A stretch of 64,000 nucleotides of DNA. It comes from Pannonibacter indicus. Its GTDB lineage: Bacteria; Pseudomonadota; Alphaproteobacteria; Rhizobiales; Stappiaceae. Positions 19,821-28,404 of the stretch are shown here, piece after piece. The notes under the pieces were generated by a model that was not told the origin of the DNA, did no database searches, and was given only the letters and a program-made list of their open reading frames with translations. A program made the position numbers and the translations under genes. Every line of letters begins with the position of its first letter. Positions within the stretch are counted from its first letter, which is position 1. The stretch is taken from contig NZ_LIPT01000005.1 in assembly GCF_001418225.1 (NCBI RefSeq), forward strand, positions 152,091-216,090, given 5' to 3'.

Positions 19821-21713
19821 TTATTCCGCAGCGGAGGCGTCTTTGGCGGGCATGGCAGACAGGGCCTTGCCATGCACATCGAGCCTCCACACCTCGATGT
19901 CGCCGCTGCGCCCGCGCAGCTGCTGCTGTCCGACCCTCTGCACACACGCATCCTGCGGGAGCTGACAGACCGTCTCGCCACTGACAAGGATGATGACATC
20001 CTCCTCACCGGCAAACTCACGCCCCAGAGACTGCAGCCGCTCGCAGACATTCACGGCATCGCCCACGATCGTGTAGTTCCACCGGTCCAGCGCCCCGACA
20101 TTGCCAACCACGACCGGCCCGGAATGCAGACCGACGCGCACACGGACGGGCGTAAGCCCCTGTTCGCGCCGCTGCCGGTTCTGGACAATGATTGCCTGAC
20201 CGATCTTCTGGGCGGTGCGGGCGGCAGCCAGAGCGTGATCCTCCCGCGCATCCGGGGCACCCCAGAAGGCCATCATGCCATCACCGATGAACTTGTCGAC
20301 CGTGCCGCCCTCCTCCTCCACGGCCGCAACCAGAATGGCAAAATGCTCATTCAGCATCGCTGCCGTTTCCGAGGCTGTCAGGCTCTCGGACAGGGACGTG
20401 AAGCCCATGATGTCGGTGAAGAGGATGCTCAGTTCCGCTTCACGGGCAAGAGCGGCCTGGTCAAGACCGATCCGCATCAGCTTGCGGAACAGGGAACGGG
20501 GCACATAGGTGTTCATGGCCTTGAGGCCGATGACCATGGCATTGAAGGCCAGCGCCACCTGATCGACTTCCTTGACGCGGCTGCGCGGCAGCGGGGTGAC
20601 CTCATCCAGAGCGAGACGGCCCACATGTTCGGACTGGGCCGCCAGAAGCCGCAAGGGCCGGGCGACGCGGCGGCCAAGCCAGACCGCGATCAGGACGCCG
20701 ATGACGATGGCCGCCACTCCCACAAGCGCGGAACCGGAAACGCGCTGGATCTCACGCGAGACGGAAGTGGCGCGGAAATACTGCCCGATGATCCAGGGTT
20801 CCGGACTGTAGCCGGAAACCGGCACCCGCATCAGAATGAACTCCTGAGCAGCTGCGTTGATGCCAATCACTTCGATACCCAGATCCGCGGCACGCTGGAA
20901 GGTCGCGTAACGCCGCCCCGTGGCGATACCTGAGAGAACCGGATCGCCGAAATCTTCAAGACTGGCGGGAGGCGCAGTGGCCGGGGCTGTGCCGGTGATC
21001 AGCAGATGCTGGTCGGAATGCACCAGGACGTCGCCGCCGGAGGTGAGCACGAACGTTGTCGTGTCCGGCCCTTCATCCAAAGCCCTCACGGCTTCGCCGA
21101 TGCTGGCAAGCGACGTTGCCGCCGTCAAATAGGCGACAGTCTGGCCATCACGGAGCAGAGGAACCGTCACATTGGCGTAAACACCGGTGGGATGCGTGAC
21201 CAGCGGGCCCCAGACCGGGCGGGACGAGGGCTCCAGCCGCGGCAGACTGTCCGGCGTGCGCCCAGGCACGTCGGCTGCTTCCTTGAACGGCCAGAGCTTA
21301 CCATTATCCGCCTTGAAAATACCGAAACTGTTGCCGCGCAGATCCCGGATCACGATCACGGAGAGGCGGCCGTTGGCAGCCGCAGCGGCGCTGAGGTCAG
21401 CCAGCGTCTGCTCGCTTGCCTCCGGCTTCATCCTGCCCTCGTCAAAGAGCCGTTTGAGCGCGACGGCGGCATCCTCGACCTGATCCAGATGGCCACGAAC
21501 CTGCCGCTCCATGCTCTGGATGGTCAGGATTGCCTTGTCGTTGAGCAAGGAGAACGTGTTCTCGAAATTGGCCTTCACGGACATAAAGAGCACCAGCGCC
21601 ATGCCTGAGGCTATCAAAAGCCCGAAGCTGAAGCTCACGATGCGGGTCAGGGCAAAGTTGCGCCGCCTGCCGCCGAAAATCCGGAAGATGTTCAATTCCG
21701 CATCGTCCTCCAA
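19821..21713 (-). CDS. Membrane class III adenylate cyclase with extracytoplasmic sensor
   Basis: Up to 630 residues. N-terminal membrane helix (about 22-45), a long periplasmic Cache-like sensor, a second helix (about 330-352), a HAMP segment and a C-terminal class III cyclase domain. Metal-binding aspartates are in ILFTDIMGF and GDGMMAF; the lysine in DKFIGDG and the later WNYTIVGDAVNVCERLQ fit an adenylate rather than guanylate cyclase. Probably makes cAMP in response to a periplasmic signal. No ATG lies near the 5' end in frame: the start must be TTG at 21713 or TTG at 21695, the latter with GGAGG 11 bases upstream. Stands alone, 80 bases before the CoA-transferase gene. Confidence 0.88.
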   Translation of the reverse strand: MEDDAELNIFRIFGGRRRNFALTRIVSFSFGLLIASGMALVLFMSVKANFENTFSLLNDKAILTIQSMERQVRGHLDQVEDAAVALKRLFDEGRMKPEASEQTLADLSAAAAANGRLSVIVIRDLRGNSFGIFKADNGKLWPFKEAADVPGRTPDSLPRLEPSSRPVWGPLVTHPTGVYANVTVPLLRDGQTVAYLTAATSLASIGEAVRALDEGPDTTTFVLTSGGDVLVHSDQHLLITGTAPATAPPASLEDFGDPVLSGIATGRRYATFQRAADLGIEVIGINAAAQEFILMRVPVSGYSPEPWIIGQYFRATSVSREIQRVSGSALVGVAAIVIGVLIAVWLGRRVARPLRLLAAQSEHVGRLALDEVTPLPRSRVKEVDQVALAFNAMVIGLKAMNTYVPRSLFRKLMRIGLDQAALAREAELSILFTDIMGFTSLSESLTASETAAMLNEHFAILVAAVEEEGGTVDKFIGDGMMAFWGAPDAREDHALAAARTAQKIGQAIIVQNRQRREQGLTPVRVRVGLHSGPVVVGNVGALDRWNYTIVGDAVNVCERLQSLGREFAGEEDVIILVSGETVCQLPQDACVQRVGQQQLRGRSGDIEVWRLDVHGKALSAMPAKDASAAE

Positions 21714-21792
21714 ATAGCTGCGGCACCTGCCCCGCTCTCAGCTGCCCTTACATCCTTGTCCCGCTTTGCCGGGCAATGCAAATGTGAAGGTC

Positions 21793-22971
21793 CTATTCGC
21801 CCTTCTCCCAGCCGATTTCGGCAAGGACAGAGGCTGTATGCTCGCCAAGGCCCGGAGCGGCCGTTTTAAGGGACAGCTCCGCGTTGCGGAAGCGGATGGG
21901 CGTGCGCACCGAAGGCACGGAGCCGGCGGCAACATGGGTTGCCGGAAGGTCCACCTTGAGCTGGCGGTGCAGAACCTGAGGGTCGTCAAAGACATCAGCG
22001 ACCGTGTTGATCGGACCGGCGGGAACGCCTGCCGTCTCAAGCGCTGCCAGAAGATCATCCCGCGTGAACCGGGCCGTGAGATCCGCCAGCTGCGGCACCA
22101 GCACATCGCGCCCGGCAACGCGGCCTGCGTTGGTGGCATAAGCCGGATCTGTGGCAAACTGCGGGCAGCCGAGGATGCCGCACAGACGCTGGAACTGGCC
22201 ATCATTGCCGCAGGCGATGATCAGGTGCCCGTCGCTGGATGGGAACACCTGATAGGGCACGATGTTGGGATGGGCATTGCCCAGGCGGCGCGGCGCCTTG
22301 CCGGAGATGAAGTAATTCTCCGCCTGATTGGCCAGCACCGCCACCTGCGTGTCCAGAAGCGCCATGTCCACATGCTCGCCCTCACCGGTCATGTCGCGGC
22401 GGCGGAGCGCTGCCAGAATGCCGATGACGCCGTAAACGCCGGTGAAGATGTCGGCAATGGCAACGCCAACCTTCTGCGGTTCGCCGTCCCGGTCTCCCGT
22501 GAGATCCATGAGCCCGCCAGTGCCCTGGATCATGAAGTCATAGCCGGCCCGGTGGGCATAGGGCCCATCCTGACCGAAGCCAGTGATGGAGCAATAGATC
22601 AGCCGCGGGTTGACCGCTTTCAGGCTGTCATAGTCCAGCCCGTATTTCACGAGGCCGCCGACCTTGAAATTCTCGATGAGAATGTCCGCATCCTGCGCAA
22701 GGCGGCGCACCAGCGCCTGCCCTTCCGCCGTGGTAAAATCCGCTGTGATGGAGCGTTTGCCGCGGTTGCAGGCATGGTAATAGGCCGCATCGGACGGCTC
22801 GCCATCCGCGCCGGTCAGGAAGGGAGGCCCCCACGTGCGGGTGTCGTCGCCGGCGGGACTTTCCACCTTGATCACATCCGCGCCGAGGTCTGCCAGCGTC
22901 TGCCCAGCCCAGGGGCCTGCCAGAATGCGCGCAAGTTCCAGTACCTTGAGACCTTCGAGCGGTGCGCCCAC
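21793..22971 (-). CDS. CaiB/BaiF family (class III) CoA-transferase
   Basis: 392 residues, typical size. Family III CoA-transferases move CoA between carboxylic acids through a catalytic aspartate, here D145 in GYDFMIQGTGG. The opening LEGLKVLELARILAGPWAGQTLADLGADVIKVE and the ETPAGDDTR-like region are standard. The start is GTG with GAGGAG upstream. It faces away from pepN. The acid substrate (formyl, succinyl, carnitine or other) cannot be told from sequence, and no neighbouring pathway genes help. Confidence 0.9.
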   Translation of the reverse strand: MGAPLEGLKVLELARILAGPWAGQTLADLGADVIKVESPAGDDTRTWGPPFLTGADGEPSDAAYYHACNRGKRSITADFTTAEGQALVRRLAQDADILIENFKVGGLVKYGLDYDSLKAVNPRLIYCSITGFGQDGPYAHRAGYDFMIQGTGGLMDLTGDRDGEPQKVGVAIADIFTGVYGVIGILAALRRRDMTGEGEHVDMALLDTQVAVLANQAENYFISGKAPRRLGNAHPNIVPYQVFPSSDGHLIIACGNDGQFQRLCGILGCPQFATDPAYATNAGRVAGRDVLVPQLADLTARFTRDDLLAALETAGVPAGPINTVADVFDDPQVLHRQLKVDLPATHVAAGSVPSVRTPIRFRNAELSLKTAAPGLGEHTASVLAEIGWEKGE

Positions 22972-23158
22972 GATGGAATCTCCTCATCAACGATTGCCGG
23001 ACCCTGCGTAGCGCCTTGGGCGCACGGGTGCAATCACCACAATCTGCGGCCTGACGGATGCAAACTAGCTGCCAGCAGGGACTTCGCTTTTCCACGGGGT
23101 TGCAAGCAGCCGCCGGGTCTGTTTGAACAGGCATCCAGCCAGCCTTCAGGAGTGCCCC

Positions 23159-25792
23159 ATGTCATCGCAGGAAAACGCCATCATACGCCTCGAAGACTAC
23201 CGGGCGCCCGAGTTCGGGATTCCCCGCATTTCGCTGGATGTGCATCTGGCGCCGCATGACACGCGCATAACAGCCACACTGGAGATCGAGCCTACCAGCC
23301 AGAATCGCAGCGCCCTCGTTCTGGACGGTGACGGGCTCGCTCTACTGGAGGTGCATCTGAATGGCGAGCCTCTGGACAAGGACAGCTACGAGGCTTCACC
23401 CAGCCGTTTTGAACTGAAGCAGACGCCGCAGGCGCCCTTCACCCTCACATTCGTGACCTGCCTCAACCCGGAGGCCAACAGCACGCTGATGGGGCTCTAC
23501 CGGTCGTCGGGCACCTACTGTACCCAGTGCGAGGCCGAAGGCTTCCGCCGCATCACCTATTTCCTCGACCGGCCGGATGTGCTGAGCATCTACACCACCC
23601 GGATCGAAGCCAATGAGGCCGAGGCACCGGTGCTGCTGGGCAACGGCAACCCGGTGGAGCACGGGCGGATCGAAGGCACCGGCCGTCACTATGCGGTGTG
23701 GCATGACCCGCACCCCAAGCCCGCCTATCTGTTTGCGCTGGTTGCGGGCAAGCTCGCCCGGCTCACGGAGAGCTTCACCACCCGATCGGGCCGCGTAGTG
23801 GAACTGGGCATCTATGTTGAGCCCGGCAAGGAGCACATGTGCGGCTGGGCCATGGACAGCCTGCGCCGTTCCATGATCTGGGACGAGGAGGTCTTTGGCC
23901 TCGAATATGACCTTGATGTCTTCAACATCGTTGCTGTGTCCGATTTCAACATGGGCGCGATGGAGAACAAGGGCCTCAATATCTTCAACGACAAATACGT
24001 TCTGGCCGATGAGGAAACGGCGACCGACCAGGACTATGCCCACGTGGAAGCCGTGATCGCGCACGAATATTTCCACAACTGGACCGGCAACCGCATCACC
24101 TGCCGCGACTGGTTCCAGCTGTGCCTCAAGGAAGGGCTGACCGTGTTCCGGGATCAGGAATTCAGCTCGGACATGCGCTCGCGCCCGGTGAAGCGCATCG
24201 CCGATGTGCGGCTGCTGCGCTCGCATCAGTTTCCCGAGGATGCCGGCCCCCTCGCCCACCCCGTGCGGCCGCGCGCCTACAAGGAAATCAATAACTTCTA
24301 CACGGCCACGGTCTATGAAAAGGGTGCAGAGATCATCCGCATGCTCAAGACCCTGCTGGGGGCTGAGGCGTTCCGCAAGGGATTTGACCTTTATGTGGAA
24401 CGGCATGACGGGACGGCGGCAACCATCGAGGAGTTCATCGCCTGCTTCGCCGGGGCTTCAGGCCGGGATCTGACGCAATTTGCCCGCTGGTACGATCATC
24501 CCGGCACGCCGCGCCTGCAGGCAGACGTTCATCATGATGCGGCAGCCGGGCGCCTGACCCTGACCTTCACGCAGGAACTCTCCAAGGCGGCGCAGGATGC
24601 CGGGTGCTATGCCTTCGAAATTCCGGTCAGCTTCGGCCTCATCGGCCCCGATGGCAGGGATCTGCCGCTTGAGCGTCGGGATGGCGGCCCGGAAGGCGTG
24701 CTGGTTCTGACGGAACGGCGGCAGAGCTTCACTTTTGAAGGTATCTTCGAAAAGCCCCTGCCCTCGCTGCTGCGCGGCTTCTCAGCGCCGGTGAAGCTGG
24801 AGTCGGGACTGACACCGGCCGATCTGCTGATGATGCTGCGCAAGGACAGCGATCCCTTCAACCGCTGGCAGGCCGGGCAGGATCTGGCAACGCGCGAACT
24901 GATGCGGCTTTACGAAGAGGCCCGCCGGGGCGGAACGCTCGCCTGCGACATGGCTCTGGTGAATGCGCTGGGAGACGTTCTGGGCAACGAGGACCTGGAC
25001 CATGCCTTCCGGGCGCAGATCCTGACCCTGCCGGGCGAGGCAGACCTTGCCCGCGACATCGGCAGCAACGTGGACACCGACGCAATCCTTGCCGCACGCA
25101 AGACCTTGCGTCAGGCCATCGGCCGTCAGCACGGGGCACTTCTTGCGGACATGGTGGTCAGACTGGATGACGGCGGCCCCTTCCGCCCGGATGCAGCCAG
25201 CGCCGGGCAGCGCGCCCTGAAAGGCCTGTGCCTGAGCTATGCCGCGGCTTCCGGGCTGCCGGAGACGCCGGAACTTGTGGCCCGTGCCGTGCGGAGCGCT
25301 GGCAACATGACCGACCGTCTGGCGGCCCTGACGGCCGCCGTTCACGAAGGGCTGCCGGTTGCCGAAGAGGCGCTGCTCAGTTTCGAGGCCCGGCACGGAG
25401 GCCATGCGCTGGCAATGGACAAATGGTTCACCGTGCAAGCCACGCGGCCGCATCCTTCCGCGCTGACCACCACCGACAGCCTCACCCACCATCCCGCCTT
25501 CGACTGGTTCAACCCCAACCGGGTGCGCGCGCTGATCGGCGCCTTTGCCACCGGGAACCAGTCGCAATTTGCAAGAGCGGACGGGGCCGGATTCATCTTT
25601 GCCGCCGAGGCAATCAAGCGGCTGGACCCGAAGAACCCGCAAGTGGCCGCAAGGCTCTTGACGGTGTTCCGCTCGTGGAAGGCCTATGAGCCGGACCGGG
25701 CGGCTCTTGCTGAAGCGGCGCTGAAGTCCATCGCGGCGCAGCCGGATCTGTCTCGTGATTGCCGCGACATCGTGGAACGCTGCCTCGCCTGA
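23159..25792 (+). CDS. pepN: Aminopeptidase N (M1 zinc metallopeptidase)
   Basis: 877 residues, the normal PepN length. The exopeptidase motif GAMEN is near residue 266 and the zinc site HEYFHNW near 302, with the third ligand glutamate about 19 residues later. The C-terminal part carries the PepN-type alpha-helical domain. It removes N-terminal residues from peptides in the cytoplasm, which fits a genome region rich in peptide importers, though co-regulation is only inferred. The ATG at 23159 follows AGGAGTGCCCC. A strong terminator follows. Confidence 0.96.
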   Translation: MSSQENAIIRLEDYRAPEFGIPRISLDVHLAPHDTRITATLEIEPTSQNRSALVLDGDGLALLEVHLNGEPLDKDSYEASPSRFELKQTPQAPFTLTFVTCLNPEANSTLMGLYRSSGTYCTQCEAEGFRRITYFLDRPDVLSIYTTRIEANEAEAPVLLGNGNPVEHGRIEGTGRHYAVWHDPHPKPAYLFALVAGKLARLTESFTTRSGRVVELGIYVEPGKEHMCGWAMDSLRRSMIWDEEVFGLEYDLDVFNIVAVSDFNMGAMENKGLNIFNDKYVLADEETATDQDYAHVEAVIAHEYFHNWTGNRITCRDWFQLCLKEGLTVFRDQEFSSDMRSRPVKRIADVRLLRSHQFPEDAGPLAHPVRPRAYKEINNFYTATVYEKGAEIIRMLKTLLGAEAFRKGFDLYVERHDGTAATIEEFIACFAGASGRDLTQFARWYDHPGTPRLQADVHHDAAAGRLTLTFTQELSKAAQDAGCYAFEIPVSFGLIGPDGRDLPLERRDGGPEGVLVLTERRQSFTFEGIFEKPLPSLLRGFSAPVKLESGLTPADLLMMLRKDSDPFNRWQAGQDLATRELMRLYEEARRGGTLACDMALVNALGDVLGNEDLDHAFRAQILTLPGEADLARDIGSNVDTDAILAARKTLRQAIGRQHGALLADMVVRLDDGGPFRPDAASAGQRALKGLCLSYAAASGLPETPELVARAVRSAGNMTDRLAALTAAVHEGLPVAEEALLSFEARHGGHALAMDKWFTVQATRPHPSALTTTDSLTHHPAFDWFNPNRVRALIGAFATGNQSQFARADGAGFIFAAEAIKRLDPKNPQVAARLLTVFRSWKAYEPDRAALAEAALKSIAAQPDLSRDCRDIVERCLA

Positions 25793-25818
25793 GCGGCAGA
25801 AAAACCACACCGGGAAAT

Positions 25819-25868
25819 GTTAACGCCAGAGGTTTTGCCAAGCCTCTGGCGTTAACCATTTTTTTCAT
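25819..25868 (+). terminator. Strong intrinsic terminator after pepN
   Basis: A perfect 14-base stem, GTTAACGCCAGAGG (25819-25832) with CCTCTGGCGTTAAC (25843-25856), a 10-base loop and then CATTTTTTTTCATTTT. The stem base includes GTTAAC at each end. Confidence 0.95.
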
Positions 25869-25969
25869 TTTGCATCTGGACAAACTGTTAAAGCTGGATT
25901 CAAATGCAGTTGATTCGGACGTAACCAATTACCGGATCAACGAAATTCATCACAATCGGGACCTTGCCG

Positions 25970-28312
25970 ATGGCGCGGGCTTTTGCCGGCAGCGCGTCCA
26001 TGCGACGCCTTGCCCAAATTACAGGCTCTAACAAGGCCACGAATTCTCTGACCGGGCACATCCGGCTTCTGGCTCAGCCGACCTATCAGCGGCTGCTGCG
26101 GACCGAACCCCTGTTCCGCCGCCTGATCCCGGCGCTTTGCCTCGTCTTTATCGCCAGCCTTGCGCTCTACCGCGTGCTGGAGCTGACATTCGCCTATCAG
26201 GAGACCGAGCAGCAGGCGCGCGACAAGATCGCGCTGATCGCCTCGGTCCTGTCGTCGCGGCTCGTCAGTGAGGAAAGCGCCATGCCGGAAGTGGGCTACC
26301 GGACCGCGCTGCAGCGCGTGCTGGCCGACGCCCTGCCGGCAGGTGCCACCAGCGAAGGCCGCCAGATCCTGCTGACCGATCCGGAAGGCCAGATCGTTGC
26401 CTCCTCCCCGATGCGTCCGGAGCTGGAAGGCACGATGATTGCTGACCTGTTCGGCCCTTCGCAGCCGCTGACGGTGTTCGGCGCCCGCGCCGGTGTGCTC
26501 ACGATCAACAAGGGCAGCGACGAGGCCGCCTTGGCCACCGTGCATCATCTGGCCGGCCGGCTGGGCATGGTTGCCGTGATGCAGCCGGAACATCAGCTTT
26601 TCGCCGGATGGCGCTCGGATGTTTCGACCAACGTCACCCTCTTCGTCGGCACATCGACGGTTCTGCTGGTGATGATCTACGGCTTCTTCGCGCAGGCCAC
26701 CCGCGCCGAGCAGGCAGACGAAATCTACGCCGCCACCCGCAGCCGCATCGATACGGCCCTCACCCATGGCCGTTGCGGCCTGTTCGACTGGGACCTGTCG
26801 CGCGGACGGATCTTCTGGTCTGCCTCGCTCTACCACTTGCTGGGCCGCGAGCCGAAGGACGATATCCTTGGCTTTGCCGAGATTTCCGACCTGACGCACC
26901 CGGAAGACATCAACCTTTACGCTCTGGCCGAAAGCCTGCTGGCGGATGGCGAGACGACTGTGGACCGCATGTTCCGCATGCGCCATGCCAATGGCTCTTG
27001 GGTGTGGCTGCGGGCCCGCGGTGAAGTCCAGACCGAGCCGGGCCGCCATGAGCCGCATCTGATCGGCATCTGCATCGACGTGACCGAGCAGCATCAGCTT
27101 GCCGAGCAGGGCCGCACCGCCGACCTGCGCCTGCGCGACGCCATCGAGACGATCTCCGAAGCCTTCGTGCTGTGGAACTCGGACAACGAGCTGGTGATCT
27201 GCAACTCGAACTACCAGTCGCTGCATAATCTGCCCGATACGGTGGTGCGCCCCGGTACGCCCTACACAACCGTCATGGCAGCGGCGCGCAACTCGCACAT
27301 CAAGACCGTGCCCTCCCTGCCCTCCACGCTGATACCGGGCAGCAATACCGCATATGAAGCGCAGCTGGATGACGGCCGCTGGCTGCAGATCTCCGAGCGG
27401 CGCACCAAGGACGGCGGTTTCGTGTCTGTGGGTACGGACATTACCCCGCTGAAGCGGCAGGAAGAGCGGCTGATGGAGAGTGAGCGCCGCCTGATGGCCA
27501 CCGTTTCGGACCTGCGCAAGTCGCGCCAGACGCTGGAAATGCAGGCGCAGCAGCTGGTGGAACTGGCCGACAAATACGCCCAGGAAAAGACCAACGCGGA
27601 GAACGCCAACCGTGCCAAGTCCGAGTTCCTTGCCAATATCTCACATGAACTGCGCACGCCGCTGAACGCCATCATCGGTTTCTCCGACATCATGGACAAG
27701 GCCATGTTCGGCCCCATCGGCTCGGAGCGCTATGCAGAATACTGCCGCGACATCTACGAAAGCGGCACCTACCTGCTCAACGTGATCAACGACATCCTCG
27801 ACATGTCGAAGATCGAGGCTGGCCGCATGGACATGAGCATAACGCCCTTCGATGCCCAGTCGGTGATCGAGGAAGCCGTGCGCATCATCCGCGCCCCGGC
27901 ACAGGAGAAGAACATCGAGGTCACCTGTGAAGTCGAGGACGGGCTAGACATCACCGCCGACCGCCGCGCCTTCAAGCAGGTGCTGCTGAACCTCCTGTCC
28001 AACGGCATCAAATTCACGCCGGACCACGGCGAGGTGCGCCTCAAGGCCACGACTGCGGACGGATTTGCCCGGATCGAAGTCACGGACACAGGCATCGGCA
28101 TCCGCAAGTCGGATGTGGAACGCCTCGCCAAGCCTTTCGTCCAAGTGGAGAACCAGTTCACCAAGACGCACAAGGGCTCGGGCCTCGGCCTCGCCATCGC
28201 CCGGTCCCTGATCGAAATGCAGGGCGGCGCCATGATGATCGACTCCGTTCCCGGCCAGGGCACCACCGTCTCCTTCACTCTGCCTTTGACGCAGGACGCC
28301 GTGGCGGCGTGA
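25970..28312 (+). CDS. Membrane PAS-domain sensor histidine kinase
   Basis: About 780 residues: a membrane helix near 55-75, a periplasmic segment of about 150 residues, a second helix near 225-245, two PAS domains (about 260-375 and 385-490; the first has PAS/PAC signature ..GSWVWLRARGEV), a coiled coil, HisKA with phospho-acceptor H559 in NISHELRTPLNAIIGFSDIM, and HATPase_c with N, G1 and G2 boxes ending at the C-terminus. The H-box resembles the PleC/DivJ/PdhS group of alphaproteobacterial kinases. Start uncertain: ATG at 25970 or TTG at 25964. No response regulator is adjacent on this strand. It ends in a strong terminator facing glnE. Confidence 0.88.
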   Translation: MARAFAGSASMRRLAQITGSNKATNSLTGHIRLLAQPTYQRLLRTEPLFRRLIPALCLVFIASLALYRVLELTFAYQETEQQARDKIALIASVLSSRLVSEESAMPEVGYRTALQRVLADALPAGATSEGRQILLTDPEGQIVASSPMRPELEGTMIADLFGPSQPLTVFGARAGVLTINKGSDEAALATVHHLAGRLGMVAVMQPEHQLFAGWRSDVSTNVTLFVGTSTVLLVMIYGFFAQATRAEQADEIYAATRSRIDTALTHGRCGLFDWDLSRGRIFWSASLYHLLGREPKDDILGFAEISDLTHPEDINLYALAESLLADGETTVDRMFRMRHANGSWVWLRARGEVQTEPGRHEPHLIGICIDVTEQHQLAEQGRTADLRLRDAIETISEAFVLWNSDNELVICNSNYQSLHNLPDTVVRPGTPYTTVMAAARNSHIKTVPSLPSTLIPGSNTAYEAQLDDGRWLQISERRTKDGGFVSVGTDITPLKRQEERLMESERRLMATVSDLRKSRQTLEMQAQQLVELADKYAQEKTNAENANRAKSEFLANISHELRTPLNAIIGFSDIMDKAMFGPIGSERYAEYCRDIYESGTYLLNVINDILDMSKIEAGRMDMSITPFDAQSVIEEAVRIIRAPAQEKNIEVTCEVEDGLDITADRRAFKQVLLNLLSNGIKFTPDHGEVRLKATTADGFARIEVTDTGIGIRKSDVERLAKPFVQVENQFTKTHKGSGLGLAIARSLIEMQGGAMMIDSVPGQGTTVSFTLPLTQDAVAA

Positions 28313-28338
28313 AGCAGGAACAGCTTCCTGAACCAAAG

Positions 28339-28378
28339 AAATCCCGGGATGCACCGAAGCACATCCCGGGATTTTTTT
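28339..28378 (+). terminator. Intrinsic terminator between the kinase gene and glnE
   Basis: Stem AAATCCCGGGATG (28339-28351) with CATCCCGGGATTT (28362-28374), 10-base loop, then a run of T. It lies between convergent genes and may serve both, though the T-run favours the forward strand. Confidence 0.92.
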
Positions 28379-28404
28379 CTTCTTCGTTCAAGAAAGAGAG
28401 CATG

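Noticed and set aside
17646..20933. Very long forward-strand open frame (about 1,095 codons) opposite the importer and cyclase genes
   Set aside because: It lies antisense to an ABC ATPase and the cyclase, both with full motifs. Its translation has the histidine/glutamine/arginine-rich make-up of antisense frames in GC-rich DNA and matches no family.
25819..25856. TTAAC pairs near 25.8 kb as a CtrA binding site
   Set aside because: They are the two arms of the 14-base terminator stem after pepN, and the spacing does not fit TTAA-N7-TTAA.
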